A stretch of DNA of 64,000 bases from a virus: IMG/VR virus record IMGVR_UViG_3300028920_000002, positions 62,001 through 126,000 of that record; one strand, 5' to 3'. Below are positions 16,151-24,936 of the stretch, piece after piece. The notes under the pieces were generated by a model, which was given only the letters and a program-made list of their open reading frames with translations, did not search any database and was not told where the DNA came from. A program made the translations under genes and the position numbers. Position 1 is the stretch's first letter, and the number at the start of each line of letters is the position of its first letter.

Positions 16151-16572
16151 CCACTCCCGAAGGGTGGGCTCGAGCGAATCTTCTGCTCAAGTCCATGCAA
16201 GCGCCACCCCCAAAGGGGTCGCTTCGGGAGTGGGTACTCATCCTGCTGGTCGGCAAGCTCGAGGACATCGAGCACGCCAGATTCAGGGCGCTTGCTCAGC
16301 TCATCATCGACAAGGAAACCGGCGTCAAGGCGTTCGAGGAGTACATGGACATCGCCTTCCCGAGCCTGGCCGCACGCAAGAAGAAGCAGCATGAGGAAGT
16401 GCTCGAGATTCTGCACAAGGAGGTTGGCAAGACTGCGCTGAAGGTTACACCACTGGCCACACCCAAGATGCGAAGCCGCATGCAGCAGCAGCGGGTCACA
16501 GCACAACGGGCTGACGAGCAAACGCAGCGCAAGTACAGCAAAGCCAGCGTCTCACCATGGAAGCGAATGTAA
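16147..16572 (+). CDS. Hypothetical basic helical protein, 141 aa
   Basis: TTG 16147 overlaps the preceding TGA (TTGA), which matches the overlap rule. Residues 20-100 are helical; the last 40 are basic and Gln-rich. No family recognised. Position behind the Ala/Gln-rich protein suggests a shared structural or assembly role. Confidence 0.6.
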   Translation: MTTPEGWARANLLLKSMQAPPPKGSLREWVLILLVGKLEDIEHARFRALAQLIIDKETGVKAFEEYMDIAFPSLAARKKKQHEEVLEILHKEVGKTALKVTPLATPKMRSRMQQQRVTAQRADEQTQRKYSKASVSPWKRM

Positions 16573-16958
16573 AGACCGTCTACTTCTGCCCAGAGTGCGG
16601 CAGCGCCTCCCTGGACCTGTCCGAAATCATCGGTGGTCTGTCCCGCTGCAAAGCGTGTGCGTGGGAGGGGCACAACAGCCAGCTCGTAGCTACGCCCATC
16701 CCAGCCGAGCTCGAGGGCGACGAGCGCACCTTCATGGAGATGATTGCCGACCTCAGAAAGCTGCTGGGCTACAACGCCAAGGAGTATGGGTCATTCCTGG
16801 TCAAGTACGGCTTCGCGGAGTTGAAGCAGAGCAGGAAGGGAGTTGTGCTCAACCCCAAGCAGATGGCTCGCTACATGTCTGCCATCGGTCGGGCCATGCT
16901 CCTATCGCTCATCGAGGAGCGCTCGGCGATGGAGAAGGAGAGACACAGTGCCAGTTAG
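16557..16958 (+). CDS. Zinc-ribbon protein, 133 aa
   Basis: ATG 16557, inside the end of the previous gene. CPEC and CKAC at the N-terminus form a zinc ribbon like those of transcription-elongation or RNA-polymerase-associated small proteins; the rest is helical. No function assigned. Confidence 0.65.
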   Translation: MEANVKTVYFCPECGSASLDLSEIIGGLSRCKACAWEGHNSQLVATPIPAELEGDERTFMEMIADLRKLLGYNAKEYGSFLVKYGFAELKQSRKGVVLNPKQMARYMSAIGRAMLLSLIEERSAMEKERHSAS

Positions 16959-17328
16959 CGAACTACCTCCGTCAGGCGATGAGATTCTCTTTCACCCAGA
17001 TGTGGTGGATGAGCCCGAGGAAGAGTCGGAAGTAGGGGTCAATCAGCTGTATTGCTTCTTGGATGAGACCAGGCTGTGCAACGCGGCTTGTGTGGCCTGG
17101 AAGACTCACCCAAAAGAGAGCCAGCGCAGCGAGCTCTCCGAGTTTCAGACGCATTGCGTCCTGCTCCACAACGTGGAGCGGCTGGGGCGAAACGTGACCA
17201 TCGCCGCCTCTGCTCTATCCAGTAGCGTGACCCGAGAGAAGACCCGAGAGGCGGATGAACGACGCAAAGCTCAGTTCAATCCAACGTCTCAGACACCAAC
17301 GTCTCCATTTCCGGGGGGCAAGCCATGA
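16948..17328 (+). CDS. Hypothetical Cys-containing protein, 126 aa
   Basis: GTG 16948 overlaps the previous gene by 11 nt and agrees with coding-like sequence; upstream of it the same frame is Arg/Ser-rich noise. Residues 45-80 have Cys pairs (LCNAAC) and a further Cys-His. The C-terminal 30 residues are Pro/Thr-rich. Function unknown. Confidence 0.6.
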   Translation: MPVSELPPSGDEILFHPDVVDEPEEESEVGVNQLYCFLDETRLCNAACVAWKTHPKESQRSELSEFQTHCVLLHNVERLGRNVTIAASALSSSVTREKTREADERRKAQFNPTSQTPTSPFPGGKP

Positions 17329-18011
17329 TTCAAGCCAACATCATCGCCGTCGACCAGAGTCTGGAGCTCGCTTCGGGTCTCACCAAGAACTTCCTCGTGC
17401 TGCAGCTTGCCAACGGAGCCTTCGTTCGCGCGGAGGTCGATGAACAAGCTACGAGGGCGGTGCTCCAGCAAGTCGTGGGCGACGACGAGGAGTTGGGAGA
17501 GGTCACTCCTGCAGCCGCTGGTGCGAAGACCGTGGACATCTCTCCGCCTCCCACGCCGCCGGCGGGCATCAATGTTACGGCGGCGCCTGAGCAGCTGGTG
17601 TCGTGGGATGAACTTCCCGAGGATGTGCTCAGCGAGCACATGAAGCGGGCGCTCGAGATGCTCAATGCCCCGGCAGAGATGCCCTTCGAGCAGCTCAGCG
17701 GTCTGGTGAAGCAGATTCAGGACAGCTTCACACCGGACGACTGGATTGCTGTGGGTGTGAGCCCTGGTGCCATCGAAGGGCCACGCCCACCTCAGCCTGC
17801 AGCTCCTCAGCCGGCACCGCAGCCGCAGCAACCCGCGGTCGGAGAGATTCAGTGGGCGGATGGCAGTCCCATCGTACCCGGCATGGGGCGGGTAGCACGC
17901 ACGGTGCCCAAAGACGACATGGGCTACCCCATCGTAGGGGGTAGTGATGTCGACCCCGGTGAAGTGGTCGGCGGCCTCGACCAGGACGAAGACGGCATAG
18001 GGCAGATGTGA
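17325..18011 (+). CDS. Hypothetical protein with Pro/Gln-rich linker, 228 aa
   Basis: ATG 17325 (ATGA overlap). Residues 1-55 are beta-rich, 90-145 helical. A Pro/Ala/Gln linker runs at about 155-175 and an acidic tail follows. No Cys. Family not recognised. Confidence 0.65.
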   Translation: MIQANIIAVDQSLELASGLTKNFLVLQLANGAFVRAEVDEQATRAVLQQVVGDDEELGEVTPAAAGAKTVDISPPPTPPAGINVTAAPEQLVSWDELPEDVLSEHMKRALEMLNAPAEMPFEQLSGLVKQIQDSFTPDDWIAVGVSPGAIEGPRPPQPAAPQPAPQPQQPAVGEIQWADGSPIVPGMGRVARTVPKDDMGYPIVGGSDVDPGEVVGGLDQDEDGIGQM

Positions 18012-18469
18012 TTTTCATCAGCTGTACAGAGTGCGGCTTCACTGTTCGTGTCTTCGGCAGCGACGACGCGGAGATGGAGAACTTGGTCGGTCCTGGCAGC
18101 GACTGGTACCCGGACAAGTTCCCCTGCCCCAAGTGCGAAGGCTCGGCGGCCATCACCTCTATCGAGGGCAAGATGCTCCCCAACCTGAAGGTCATTGACC
18201 TCAACCCGCAGGAGGCATTCGTGGCCTTCTCGGGTGGAGGTCTACCGCCAGAGTGGGATTGTACGGTCACCTCTGTGCAGAACGTCTTGGTCAACTCGAC
18301 TATCGAGTCGGTGAGCCTGCGCCCCATCGCCGGCACTAAGCGTTGTTGTTTGGACTCCATCACGCTTCGGGGAGGGATGCGCGTCTACCTGGCCTCGAGC
18401 GTACACGGCGCGGCGGTCTACCGGATTGCTGGTCCGCACAGCTACACCAAGGAGGCGGTCGGTGAGTGA
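18008..18469 (+). CDS. Zinc-ribbon/beta protein, 153 aa
   Basis: GTG 18008 (GTGA overlap). Cys pairs CTEC and CPKC about 35 residues apart suggest a zinc site in the first 45 residues; the remainder is beta-rich with a CC pair. Function unknown. Confidence 0.65.
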   Translation: MIFISCTECGFTVRVFGSDDAEMENLVGPGSDWYPDKFPCPKCEGSAAITSIEGKMLPNLKVIDLNPQEAFVAFSGGGLPPEWDCTVTSVQNVLVNSTIESVSLRPIAGTKRCCLDSITLRGGMRVYLASSVHGAAVYRIAGPHSYTKEAVGE

Positions 18470-19277
18470 GACCATCACCATGCGCTACCGACGGGGGCAT
18501 GCGCTCGTGGACAACATCCACTTGTTCACTGGGACCATCCAAGTCACCAGTGATAATCCTATGGACCCGGAGACCGATAATCCGTTCGTAGGACTGAAGT
18601 TCTCACAGATGATGTCTCGGTTGGCACGCGTACTACGAGACCTACCGGACGCTCGAGTGGTGCTGCAGCGCACGGACAATCCGGGACTGCGCGCTGTTCA
18701 GTTGGGTGAGGAGACGCGCGTGCTACTTCGGGACGACCCCGCTGCCGCCATCCGCGCGATGACTCCTCAGGTAGGGCAGCCTGTCCAGCCAGAGGAATCT
18801 GACTTCACCCAGCGCTTCATGGTGGGGCGTACGCGCTGTCTGCGCTCCGGCCATGAGACGTTGGCGGACGCGTTTGGTGAGGAGCTCTACCTCACCATGA
18901 AGTCTGGGCTCATCCAAGACCCGGAGAGTGGACACTGGCTCTCCCTGGGGTTTCATATGAAGAGCGGCAGCTTCAGCATCCGCAAGGATGGGTCGAACAA
19001 GTCGTCGGAGTGGCTGCCCATCGAGCTGGTGGGTGGCCCCCAAGGCGGTTTTGATAGCCCTGAGTTTGCCACCGGTCTGGCTCAGGTGCGATGGGCCAAG
19101 GTCAAGACGGCAGTGCTACTCAAGCGCAGCTGCAAGAAGTTCTACCTCCCACGAGAGTGGAACACGTCGGACAAGCGACCGTGGATTCCGCATGAGGAGC
19201 TACGGCAGAAGTACCAGGACTACCTGGAGCAGAAGGAGAAGGTGACATGCCTCAAGGATTCGGAGGACGCCAAGTAG
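18462..19277 (+). CDS. Hypothetical protein, 271 aa
   Basis: GTG 18462 (GTGAGTGAG at the previous stop). Mixed alpha/beta with no Cys cluster or membrane segment and a Trp-rich C-terminal third ending in an acidic/basic helix. It overlaps the next gene by 31 nt. Family not recognised. Confidence 0.65.
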   Translation: MSETITMRYRRGHALVDNIHLFTGTIQVTSDNPMDPETDNPFVGLKFSQMMSRLARVLRDLPDARVVLQRTDNPGLRAVQLGEETRVLLRDDPAAAIRAMTPQVGQPVQPEESDFTQRFMVGRTRCLRSGHETLADAFGEELYLTMKSGLIQDPESGHWLSLGFHMKSGSFSIRKDGSNKSSEWLPIELVGGPQGGFDSPEFATGLAQVRWAKVKTAVLLKRSCKKFYLPREWNTSDKRPWIPHEELRQKYQDYLEQKEKVTCLKDSEDAK

Positions 19278-19636
19278 GAGTACAGGTTCCCGTCGACCAG
19301 AAGGTCGAGCCGGAGTTCGGCGCGCCCAACAAGGTCATCGACGTCATCCCCTTGGATAACGTGGCGGTGCGCTACACCGATGGTACTGGCCGTGTACACC
19401 GAGAGGTGTGGATGCTCGGCAAGGACGGCACTGCCTACAAGCACCCTGATGCGGAGCAGTGGTCCGGCCAGCTGCGCACCATCAAGGGTGTTCTCCTCGA
19501 GCAGCTGGTGAACAAGGTGAAGACGGTCGCTGCACCCGATGCCGACATCCCAGAGGAGGATGCAGTCGACGTGGTCAGCGCCGAGGTGGCCGAGGAAGCT
19601 CCGGCAGAGGGTCCCAAGCAGGAAGTCCAGGTGTGA
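19247..19636 (+). CDS. Hypothetical acidic protein, 129 aa
   Basis: ATG 19247. A beta-rich domain (about 15-75) with FGAPNKVIDVIPLDN is followed by a long Glu/Ala/Val-rich acidic tail. Immediately upstream of and coupled to the co-chaperonin gene (GTGA overlap). Confidence 0.65.
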   Translation: MPQGFGGRQVGVQVPVDQKVEPEFGAPNKVIDVIPLDNVAVRYTDGTGRVHREVWMLGKDGTAYKHPDAEQWSGQLRTIKGVLLEQLVNKVKTVAAPDADIPEEDAVDVVSAEVAEEAPAEGPKQEVQV

Positions 19637-19965
19637 ACTTCCGCCCACTAGGTGACCGGTTGCTCGTCAAACTCGAGCCCGAGAAGAAGCCGAGCGGCCT
19701 CATCGTACAGCTGGGGCCGCAGCCGGTGCGCACTGCCAAAGTCGTGCGCGTTGGGCCTGGCAAGAGCTGGGCTCCTCCCACAGGAGGCAAGATGGTTTTC
19801 TGGGAGACGCAGGTGAAGCCAGGAGAGCGCGTTGCCTTCTTCAAGGCCGCCGTGGATACCGCCCAGGGCCAAGCCGTCACAGACATCCTGGGTGAGGACT
19901 ACGCGCTCATCAGTGAGACGGATGTGCTGTTCATCGTGGAGGACGAGGTGGAGGTGTCGGTATGA
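19633..19965 (+). CDS. GroES-like co-chaperonin, 110 aa
   Basis: GTG 19633 (GTGA). The start NFRPLGDRLLVKLEP is the hallmark N-terminus of Cpn10 proteins, followed by SGLIV, GKxW...G, PGERVAF and a C-terminal DVLFIVE strand. A mobile loop is present around residues 22-32. Phage Cpn10 proteins (T4 Gp31 type) replace host GroES to fold large capsid proteins with host GroEL. No GroEL gene is visible here. Confidence 0.88.
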   Translation: MNFRPLGDRLLVKLEPEKKPSGLIVQLGPQPVRTAKVVRVGPGKSWAPPTGGKMVFWETQVKPGERVAFFKAAVDTAQGQAVTDILGEDYALISETDVLFIVEDEVEVSV

Positions 19966-20330
19966 CGATGAAGGAATGCCAACCGCCGGATTTGAAGGAT
20001 TGCTTCCCCGGCCGGGAGCCAGGTGACATCTTCACGGAGGGTCGGGTCCATGAGCCGCAGGACGCGCCAGTAGTCGAGAGCGCCATCCGCCTGGCGGCCG
20101 GGGATGAAATCGCAGCCCGCTTCCTGTCCGCGGCCAAGGACCGGCGGGTCACGCCCGCCAAGCTGCTGCAGATAGCGCTGCAGGACTTCCTGACGGAGGA
20201 GCTAGCGCGCCCGGGTAGCGAGCGGGACGAGGAGGTCAACGCCTGCCCCGAAGAGGGGCAGCCCATGGTGGTGGAAGCCGAGCTGGCTTCCTACAAGCGC
20301 GCCCGCCAGAAGGAGGGGAAGTGCGAGTAG
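19962..20330 (+). CDS. Hypothetical protein, 122 aa
   Basis: ATG 19962 (ATGA overlap). Residues 40-90 have a helix-turn-helix-like or small helical domain (AARFLSAAKDRRVTPAKLLQIALQDFL). The segment is compatible with a ribbon-helix-helix C-terminal pair but lacks a clear N-terminal strand. Ends charged and basic. Confidence 0.6.
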   Translation: MTMKECQPPDLKDCFPGREPGDIFTEGRVHEPQDAPVVESAIRLAAGDEIAARFLSAAKDRRVTPAKLLQIALQDFLTEELARPGSERDEEVNACPEEGQPMVVEAELASYKRARQKEGKCE

Positions 20331-20590
20331 TTACCCACCCAGCACCTGGCGTTGTCGAGGTCAACTACATGTGGCTACCCGCCTGGATTGGCCTGAATCC
20401 AGTCGTCATGAAGGAGTTGGGTGACGCCTTGAAGCAGAAGGTGGAGGGCAAGGAGCTCAGCGAGGATGTGCTCGACGAGGTGCACGGCATGGTCGTCGAG
20501 TGGCTGGCTGGGCGATTCGCCGCTGTGAAGGGCCTAAAGGAGCATCTCGACCACCTCTCCGAAGTGGATATCGAGTCCGATGAAGAATGA
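20321..20590 (+). CDS. Hypothetical protein, 89 aa
   Basis: GTG 20321, 10-nt overlap. A short beta segment with Trp residues is followed by two acidic helices. Function unknown. Confidence 0.6.
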   Translation: MRVVTHPAPGVVEVNYMWLPAWIGLNPVVMKELGDALKQKVEGKELSEDVLDEVHGMVVEWLAGRFAAVKGLKEHLDHLSEVDIESDEE

Positions 20591-20750
20591 CCGCACCTAC
20601 ATCCGTATCGATGCCAACCTCAAGAAGTGGGCGCAGGCGTACGCCAAGCGCAGGCACACCACTCTCTCAGAGCTCTTCACCCGCTTCCTGACCAACCTTC
20701 GGGAGCGCGAGAAGGAAAACAAGAACCCAACGGATGCACCGCAAATCTAA
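20580..20750 (+). CDS. Ribbon-helix-helix (Arc/ParG-like) DNA-binding protein, 56 aa
   Basis: ATG 20580 lies inside the end of the preceding gene and the stop overlaps the next ATG (TAATG). Residues 6-11 (TYIRID) form the beta strand, LKKWAQAYAKRRH and TLSELFTRFLTNLRE the two helices of an RHH fold. A charged tail follows. Likely dimeric transcription repressor of phage genes. Too short to appear in most gene calls. Confidence 0.72.
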   Translation: MKNDRTYIRIDANLKKWAQAYAKRRHTTLSELFTRFLTNLREREKENKNPTDAPQI

Positions 20751-21328
20751 TGGAGTACGAGGAGGTCAAGGACACCATCCAGGTGCCGGCGAACACCGGC
20801 ATCGAGGGGTTCCTGCACACCATCAGGGAGATTCTCCGCCGCTCAGGTGTGCAGAGCATCAACATAGATGCACGCGGTATGGTGTCCTACCGACGCTTCA
20901 TCCCCAAGACCAAGGATGGCGCCGACCTGCGCAACATCGGAGTGAGCTTCGAGGAGCTACAGCCCAGCGGCATAGTACGCAATGCGAACGTCGAAGAGGT
21001 GCAGCTCTACGACAACGTCAATGCCTCTGTGGTGGTGGGTGCTCTCTGCGATATGGCTCGGACCATCCGCTTGAACCCAACTGCATTCGTCAGCGGTGCG
21101 GACACCGTGTTCTGGGAGTGGCATCGGGCCACTACAGGGGTGAGTCTGCGAAGTCGCGACCATCTGTATGGTCTCCCCTTCCTGACCGACCGACTGATTC
21201 CCGACACGGCGTTGCTGCTGTGCGCGGGATACGGCAGGGACGCTTCCTTCGCCGACACACGACAGGTCTACAAGGTGGAGATGCCCTCCGCTGAACTACC
21301 GAACTCCGATGTGGAGGTAATACCATGA
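20750..21328 (+). CDS. Hypothetical protein, 192 aa
   Basis: ATG 20750 (TAATG). Balanced alpha/beta composition throughout and no recognisable motif. It could be a virion or enzyme subunit; the sequence gives no way to decide. Stop overlaps the next ATG. Confidence 0.65.
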   Translation: MEYEEVKDTIQVPANTGIEGFLHTIREILRRSGVQSINIDARGMVSYRRFIPKTKDGADLRNIGVSFEELQPSGIVRNANVEEVQLYDNVNASVVVGALCDMARTIRLNPTAFVSGADTVFWEWHRATTGVSLRSRDHLYGLPFLTDRLIPDTALLLCAGYGRDASFADTRQVYKVEMPSAELPNSDVEVIP

Positions 21329-21816
21329 GACCAGTGGCCAAAGCAGTTATCCGTGCCGGCCTCGTCCCACCGGACGTGCTTGCTCAAATGCAGAAGTGGG
21401 GTGTGGACGTAGAGCCTGTGCCGGAAGACCAGATTCTGGATAGCCCAGACAAGATTGTCGCTCACATCCAGGAGGCGCTGGAAAGCAAGGCGCAGGTGGA
21501 AATCACCGAGACCGACCTCGACATTCTGCATCGCTACCTGGACTCAGCCAAGCAGAAGCAGGGCCGCCTGCATCTGCGTGATGGCGAGGACAAGACGGTG
21601 GCCAAGGTGAGCTTCTGCGTCACGCAGATGGGCGACTTCGCCATACCCTGGCTCGATGAGGCCAACCCCGACATGTTCATCAACGGGGAGTCGTTCCTCC
21701 GCTACAAGGAGGGTGACGAGAGCCGGGATGTGTACTTCATCGATATGCGGGAGCTGCACTTCGGCGACCGCAAGGCATTCGTCGTCTGCACTCCTGGGGC
21801 GTCGAAGGAGGAGTGA
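21325..21816 (+). CDS. Hypothetical protein, 163 aa
   Basis: ATG 21325 (ATGA overlap). Helical N-terminal half, beta-rich C-terminal half. No family recognised. Confidence 0.65.
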   Translation: MRPVAKAVIRAGLVPPDVLAQMQKWGVDVEPVPEDQILDSPDKIVAHIQEALESKAQVEITETDLDILHRYLDSAKQKQGRLHLRDGEDKTVAKVSFCVTQMGDFAIPWLDEANPDMFINGESFLRYKEGDESRDVYFIDMRELHFGDRKAFVVCTPGASKEE

Positions 21817-21817
21817 G

Positions 21818-22282
21818 ATGTCTGAACAGGTAGCTGAGCTCTACCGAGCGTTGAAGCAGCGAATCGGTTACGAGGTGGTCAAGGAGCAGGTGACCAACAG
21901 CCAGATTCGTGTCATCGGCAGAGTTCCTCAGCAGCTGACGCGCAACTGGATTGTGGTCATGCATCACCTGCTGCTGGGGGAGAATGCCGCTCCTTGGAGC
22001 CTGGATGTCTCGAAGCAGTACTTCCTGCGCGGAGGTCAGGTGGTGTGGGGTTGGCGACTCATCTTCCAGGCAAGCAGCATCGAGGACCACATACCCGGCA
22101 TCATTCAGCTGCTGGGTAGTGCTCCAAAGGCCAAGTTCATGGTGGAGGAGCAGCGGCTGCCTGGTGTGCGCGGTCAGCGCGTGACCATGAACGACAGAGG
22201 CAAGGGTGCTTCGGGCGTGCTCAAGAGCCAAGCCGGTCCTCAAGCGGTGAAGCACGCTCAGCGCGTAGCTCGAGGTGCATGA
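21818..22282 (+). CDS. Hypothetical protein, 154 aa
   Basis: ATG 21818 directly after the previous TGA; RBS GGAGGAG. Residues 10-120 are alpha/beta with GWRLIFQ; the C-terminal 35 residues are basic and flexible. Function unknown. Confidence 0.65.
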   Translation: MSEQVAELYRALKQRIGYEVVKEQVTNSQIRVIGRVPQQLTRNWIVVMHHLLLGENAAPWSLDVSKQYFLRGGQVVWGWRLIFQASSIEDHIPGIIQLLGSAPKAKFMVEEQRLPGVRGQRVTMNDRGKGASGVLKSQAGPQAVKHAQRVARGA

Positions 22283-22974
22283 TGCCAGGCACGGTCAGCA
22301 AAGAGCCGGTACAGTACGTCGACCCTGCGCTTCAGGAGGAGCAGAAGATTGCCACCGAGCTCCCAGAGGAGGAGCTGGAGGCCATCAAGTCTCGGATGAA
22401 GGCGCTCGATGAGCTCCTCGGCGAGAAGGGGCTGGCGAAGTACAAACTCGAAGTGATGTTCGGCAAGGACCACTCACTGCGCAAGCCGACCGGGGGCATG
22501 GTGAGTTTCTGGGAGAGTGGCAACAAGCTGCACGGTGGCGGGGACTCCAAACTCTACGTCTGCGATTCCATGGACCCCAAGAAGACCAAAGGGCCGGGCT
22601 GCGGTGCCTTCATCCCGGACAGCGCCAACGGGTTGAACTTCATCGTGTGCCCTGCCTGCGGCAAGATGTGGAAGAACGACCACATCACCGGCGAGTACTT
22701 CTACAAGCTCCCCATTCAGAGCTGGGCGGATGTACTACTCAAGTGGTTTCTGAAGCTGGAGATGAATGCCGACATCCGGGTGAAGTACCACAAGGACGAC
22801 ATCCGCAATGCGGCTGCGATTGAGCAAGAGAAGGAGAAGCGAGGAGAGGTTCTAGGCAAGGCTCGTAGTTTCGCTCAGCGTCCGTGCTACATTTATCCCC
22901 TGCGCAACATTATCAAGGACACGTCCGCCGGTGCCGATTTGCGCGGGCGGATTCTCGCGTTTCTGACGGCTTGA
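22279..22974 (+). CDS. Zinc-binding protein, 231 aa
   Basis: ATG 22279 or 22282. Acidic helix in the first 55 residues, then a Cys cluster: one Cys in LYVCDSM, GCGAF, and CPACGK. The C-terminal 80 residues are helical and basic. The cluster suggests a structural zinc. Function unknown. Confidence 0.65.
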   Translation: MMPGTVSKEPVQYVDPALQEEQKIATELPEEELEAIKSRMKALDELLGEKGLAKYKLEVMFGKDHSLRKPTGGMVSFWESGNKLHGGGDSKLYVCDSMDPKKTKGPGCGAFIPDSANGLNFIVCPACGKMWKNDHITGEYFYKLPIQSWADVLLKWFLKLEMNADIRVKYHKDDIRNAAAIEQEKEKRGEVLGKARSFAQRPCYIYPLRNIIKDTSAGADLRGRILAFLTA

Positions 22975-22977
22975 GCC

Positions 22978-23364
22978 ATGACCCTCCGAACCAACCCCGC
23001 CTACGCCCACATCGCCTATCGCAAGGCCATCCTCGGGCGCACGATTCAGTTCCTCTCCGACAACTTCCTGGCTCTCAGCGCGGATGAGCCCAAGGACGTC
23101 ATCCTCTGTGAAGACGTCTTCCGAGAAGACAGTGAGGTGGACATCCGTTCCATCGAAGAGTACATCGAGGAGCTGCAGCAGGAAGAAGAGTCGCTGCGGT
23201 TGGAGCTTGCGAAGTTCGACTTCGTGAAAAAGGATGAGCATGAAGGGTTCAGAGGCAAGAAGAAAGAAGCGGGTGGAGCGCCAGGCCAGCAAGCGGGTGC
23301 AGAAGAAGGTCGTAAAGGCGGCCGGTCCCGGAAGCGTGCCGGCGGACGTCAGGCAAGTTCGTAG
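22978..23364 (+). CDS. Hypothetical protein, 128 aa
   Basis: ATG 22978. Residues 1-85 form a good alpha-helical/acidic protein. The last 40 residues are Gly/Arg/Lys-rich and overlap the next gene for 131 nt in another frame, so the native C-terminus may be longer than needed or the tail may be unconstrained. Confidence 0.6.
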   Translation: MTLRTNPAYAHIAYRKAILGRTIQFLSDNFLALSADEPKDVILCEDVFREDSEVDIRSIEEYIEELQQEEESLRLELAKFDFVKKDEHEGFRGKKKEAGGAPGQQAGAEEGRKGGRSRKRAGGRQASS

Positions 23365-23821
23365 GGCGTTCGACCAGGTCGGCCACCACCTGCAGGTGCT
23401 CGGCAAGACCGTCAACGCCAACGTCCAGGTGATGCAGCAGGGCTTCTTCGCCAACGACATCTGGATGGAGTGCCTGAAGCGAGCTCTCGACGACGTGGCG
23501 ATGGGCACGCCCCGTCTCAGAACCAGGCAGGAGGATGCCGGCGACCGGGCCATCGAAGAAGCCGAGGGTCTGGATTGGGAGAGCTACTGGAAGGATGCGC
23601 ACGACTTCGTCATGGAGAAGGCGAAGGAGCAGGAGCGCGCCCGGCTAGCTCGGCAGGAGGCGGAAGACGCAGCTGCCAAGGAACAGGATGAGGAGGTCAA
23701 CGAGGCCGAGGAGGCTGCAGACCTCATCGAATTTGGAGGCGACTATGCACGTCCAGAAGAGCAAGAAGAGGGAACCGGCGAAGCTGGTGAAGGACTCGAA
23801 CGTGGCGGTGGTGAAGACTAA
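23234..23821 (+). CDS. Highly charged helical protein, 195 aa
   Basis: ATG 23234 or 23240. Basic N-terminus (RRKKRVERQ), central helical region (60-115), then a long Glu/Ala coiled-coil-like stretch (130-175) and a Gly/Glu tail. Overlaps its upstream neighbour by 131 nt and its downstream neighbour by 77 nt. Possibly a nucleic-acid-associated or scaffold protein; not identified. Confidence 0.6.
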   Translation: MSMKGSEARRKKRVERQASKRVQKKVVKAAGPGSVPADVRQVRRAFDQVGHHLQVLGKTVNANVQVMQQGFFANDIWMECLKRALDDVAMGTPRLRTRQEDAGDRAIEEAEGLDWESYWKDAHDFVMEKAKEQERARLARQEAEDAAAKEQDEEVNEAEEAADLIEFGGDYARPEEQEEGTGEAGEGLERGGGED

Positions 23822-23954
23822 CACCGTCGGCGGCATGCGTCAGATGCGCTGCCCCAAATGCCACAACATGGCCGTTCCGCAGAGGACGTCCGGCGGGCAG
23901 CCGGTGATGCGCTGCGGCAGCTGCGGCATGATGTTCAAGTGCACGGCTATGTGA
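23745..23954 (+). CDS. Zinc-ribbon protein, 69 aa
   Basis: ATG 23745, RBS TTGGAGG. Basic N-terminus followed by CPKC and CGSC 19 residues apart, a clear zinc ribbon. Last gene of the long plus-strand array; overlaps the convergent acetyltransferase by 8 bp. Confidence 0.7.
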   Translation: MHVQKSKKREPAKLVKDSNVAVVKTNTVGGMRQMRCPKCHNMAVPQRTSGGQPVMRCGSCGMMFKCTAM

Positions 23955-24345
23955 GCCGCTTCATCACCCAGGCGGTGGATGCCAGCTCCCCAGCGATGTA
24001 GAACCCGAAGTCGATGTAGAGTTTGATGGCAGCTCGATTCTCTCTACGAACAGTGAGCATGGCTTGCGGCCTGGCGCCCAGGGCCATGTTCAGCATCTGC
24101 CTTGCCAGCCCTCGCCTGCGGAACTCTGGCACCACACCCAGACGAAGTACGTCTACCAGGTTGCCATCCATCGCCGCTAGTAGGTAGCCGATGATTCCAC
24201 GCTGCTTGTCCACAGCCACTAGACCGAAGCCGTACTCGAGCTCGCGGGCAATGGTGGCGGAGTTGAAGCAGTTCTCTCTGAAGAGTTCTATCTCGAGCGC
24301 TTCTAGCTCTTCAGCGTCGTCTTCGGTGGCGTCCCGGATTTCCAT
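23947..24345 (-). CDS. GNAT-family N-acetyltransferase, 132 aa
   Basis: ATG 24345 (MEIRDATEDD). A longer frame to 24426 would overlap the divergent gene. The acetyl-CoA loop is VPEFRRRGLARQML, preceded by the LRLGVV strand and followed by NRAAIKLYIDFGF, the RimI-like order. It would acetylate a protein N-terminus or small molecule; the substrate is unknown. Phages use such enzymes to modify host RNA polymerase or counter toxins, but that is inference. Confidence 0.85.
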   Translation of the reverse strand: MEIRDATEDDAEELEALEIELFRENCFNSATIARELEYGFGLVAVDKQRGIIGYLLAAMDGNLVDVLRLGVVPEFRRRGLARQMLNMALGARPQAMLTVRRENRAAIKLYIDFGFYIAGELASTAWVMKRLT

Positions 24346-24388
24346 GAGGTCGTAGTAGCAGAGTGGTATCGGTTGGAGGGTAGATTCC

Positions 24389-24637
24389 GTGGAAAAGCTC
24401 TGGTTCATTATCCGATTCTTCCGCAACGATGAGGAGCTCCCTGACTACGAGCCTGCTGAGGACAAGCGGCGGGTAGAGTCCTGTGTAAACGAGGACATCG
24501 CTCAGTTCAACAGCTTCTTTCAAGGACTTGGTAATGACCCACTCAGCAAGTTCGAGGTCTCTGCTATCAAGACCTACCTCGCCTGGAAACTTGGCCTCGC
24601 TCGGGAGAAGAAAGATGAGCTACCGCCCAGTAGTTGA
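24389..24637 (+). CDS. Hypothetical protein, 82 aa
   Basis: GTG 24389 after TTGGAGGG. Charged and helical with two Phe/Trp clusters. Overlaps the next gene by 23 nt. No family recognised. Confidence 0.6.
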   Translation: MEKLWFIIRFFRNDEELPDYEPAEDKRRVESCVNEDIAQFNSFFQGLGNDPLSKFEVSAIKTYLAWKLGLAREKKDELPPSS

Positions 24638-24935
24638 GTATTCGTGTGGTCGCTGCGCTCGGAAGTGGTACTCGGACCCACCGAAGGAGGAGCAGAAGGG
24701 CCCCGTCGCTCCTACGGTTGCGGTGAGCTACAGCGAGCCGGGAGAGGAGCCCATCGACATCTCGTTCGATGTACTCTGCGAGGGGTGCAAGAACACGGTG
24801 AAGAACCTGGTTCAATCCATCTCCAAGGAAATCAAGGGCAAGAGTCCGGCGCGACGGAAAGGTGGGGCTAAGAAGAAGGAAGAGCCGCGCACTCCTCCCT
24901 CTTCTTCCAAGGCGCATCCGAACCGGATGCCCTGA
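24615..24935 (+). CDS. Zinc-finger basic protein, 106 aa
   Basis: ATG 24615. CGRC at 11-14 and CEGC near 55-58 form one zinc site; the C-terminal 35 residues are Lys/Arg/Pro-rich and likely bind nucleic acid. Ends 1 nt before the convergent gene. Confidence 0.65.
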   Translation: MSYRPVVEYSCGRCARKWYSDPPKEEQKGPVAPTVAVSYSEPGEEPIDISFDVLCEGCKNTVKNLVQSISKEIKGKSPARRKGGAKKKEEPRTPPSSSKAHPNRMP

Positions 24936-24936
24936 C

